NCBI GenBank assembly: GCA_958298945.1
Contig: OY282609.1
Coordinates: forward strand, 42,484,954-42,548,953
DNA: 64,000 nt
Direction: 5' to 3'
Source of the DNA: Atherix ibis
Taxonomy: Eukaryota > Arthropoda > Insecta > Diptera > Athericidae
Part shown: piece by piece, positions 63,501 to 64,000 of the stretch
Position numbering within the stretch: position 1 is the first letter of the stretch
How the letters are laid out: every line of letters begins with the position of its first letter
Program-made: the position numbers and the translations under genes
Notes under the pieces: model-generated
The model's database searches: none
Told to the model about the DNA's origin: nothing
Seen by the model: the letters and a program-made list of their open reading frames with translations, nothing else

Positions 63501-64000
63501 TATTTTTCAAGAGAAATATTCAGTGGTATATTTCAAGACGAATATTCAGCAGTATTTTTAAAAAGGAATATTCAGTGTTAATTTTCAAGAGAATTGTTCA
63601 ATGGTATTTTTCAAAAGGAAAGTTTAGTTGTATTTTTCAAGAGGAATATTCAGTGGTATTTTTAAAGAGGAATATTCAGTTGTATTTTTCAAGAGGAATA
63701 TTAAGTGGTATTTTTCAAGAGGAATATTTACTGGTATTTTTCAAGAGGAATATTCAGTTGTGTTTTTCAAGAGGAATATTCAGTGGTATTTTTCAAGAGG
63801 AATATTCAGCGTTATTTTTCAAGAGAAATATTGAGTGGTATTTTTCAAAATGAATATTCAGTGTTATTTTTCAATAGGAATATTCAGTGGTATCTTTCAA
63901 GAGGAATATTCAGCGGTATTTTTCAACAGGAATATTCAGTGGTATTTTTAAAGCGGAATATACGTGGTATTTTTCAAGATGAATATTCAGTGGTATTTTT

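Larger units (their letters stand above)
1..64000 (+). repeat. 26-bp satellite array filling the whole window
   Basis: A 26-bp monomer, consensus AATATTCAGTGGT followed directly by ATTTTTCAAGAGG, repeats head to tail from the first to the last base, about 2,460 units, all in the same orientation apart from two short inverted patches near 26.55 and 40.2 kb. Consensus composition is 8 A, 10 T, 6 G and 2 C, with no CpG. Most monomers carry one to a few substitutions drawn from a small recurrent set, and nearly all keep the 26-bp length. No interspersed element, poly-A tail, terminal repeat or unique sequence interrupts it, and both ends are still inside the array. By analogy with known satellites this is probably eukaryotic heterochromatin (inference). 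I do not recognise the family. Gene annotation of this window should be empty. Confidence 0.98.

Noticed and set aside
1..64000. CENP-B box or telomeric repeats
   Set aside because: I see no CENP-B box-like motif (TTCG and CGGG elements in the right spacing) in the consensus or common variants, and no TTAGGG- or TTAGG-type runs.
1..64000. Genes on the minus strand
   Set aside because: The reverse complement of the consensus has TGA recurring every 78 bp in each frame, so no minus frame stays open for long.
1..64000. GGTATTTTT runs as TATA-like promoters
   Set aside because: The motif is part of every monomer and has no associated gene, start site or unique context.

Overview
The whole 64 kb window is one uninterrupted tandem-repeat (satellite) array. 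I see no convincing gene, RNA gene, transposable element, CRISPR array, telomere repeat or unique-sequence island. The building block is a 26-bp monomer whose consensus, read on the + strand, is AATATTCAGTGGT followed directly by ATTTTTCAAGAGG. It is about 31% G+C, has no CpG, and is repeated roughly 2,460 times head to tail in a single orientation. Both window ends lie inside the array; base 1 falls within a variant monomer that recurs elsewhere.

The scale, AT-richness, monomer divergence and higher-order organisation point to eukaryotic heterochromatin (pericentromeric, subtelomeric or a sex or B chromosome block). Nothing in the sequence identifies the species, and I do not recognise the monomer as a named satellite family.

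The array is built at several scales. (1) Monomers differ by a limited set of recurrent substitutions (GTGGTA to GTAGTA or GTGATA, TTCAAG to TTTAAG, AATATT to AATAAT, GAGGAAT to GACGAAT, GAGCAAT, GTGGAAT and others) and by rare length variants (10, 24, 25 and 28 bp). (2) Short local multimers occur: 52-53 bp dimers, a 78-bp trimer, a 130-bp pentamer, a 234-bp nonamer, and 310- and 390-bp units. (3) Long higher-order repeats of about 0.6-6 kb are duplicated in tandem or interleaved. Region by region: 1-10.8 kb has units related at offsets of 1063, 3213, 4626 and 6025 bp. 10.8-16.4 kb is a mosaic also found near 26.6-30.4 kb. 16.5-21.15 kb is a clean 2.34-2.36 kb tandem pair. 22.2-26.5 kb mixes variants related to 1-2.4 kb and 4-5 kb. 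26.6-40 kb carries 0.86, 1.75, 2.49 and 0.94 kb units. 41-48.2 kb holds three 2.5-2.7 kb copies. 48.6-57 kb holds a 1.75 kb block present three times. 57.6-63.5 kb holds a 4.1 kb repeat enclosing recent 595- and 234-bp duplications.

Two features break the one-orientation rule. Near 26.55 kb and 40.19 kb a 33- or 39-bp stretch of satellite is copied in inverted orientation beside its source, giving perfect hairpins. They resemble template-switch scars.

Many long open frames exist on the + strand, the longest 346 codons. They are a by-product of arithmetic: the consensus has no stop in any forward frame and 26 is not a multiple of 3, so all three frames read the same 26-residue cycle. I do not call them genes. 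The coordinates of repeat blocks below were aligned by eye and are accurate to about one monomer.
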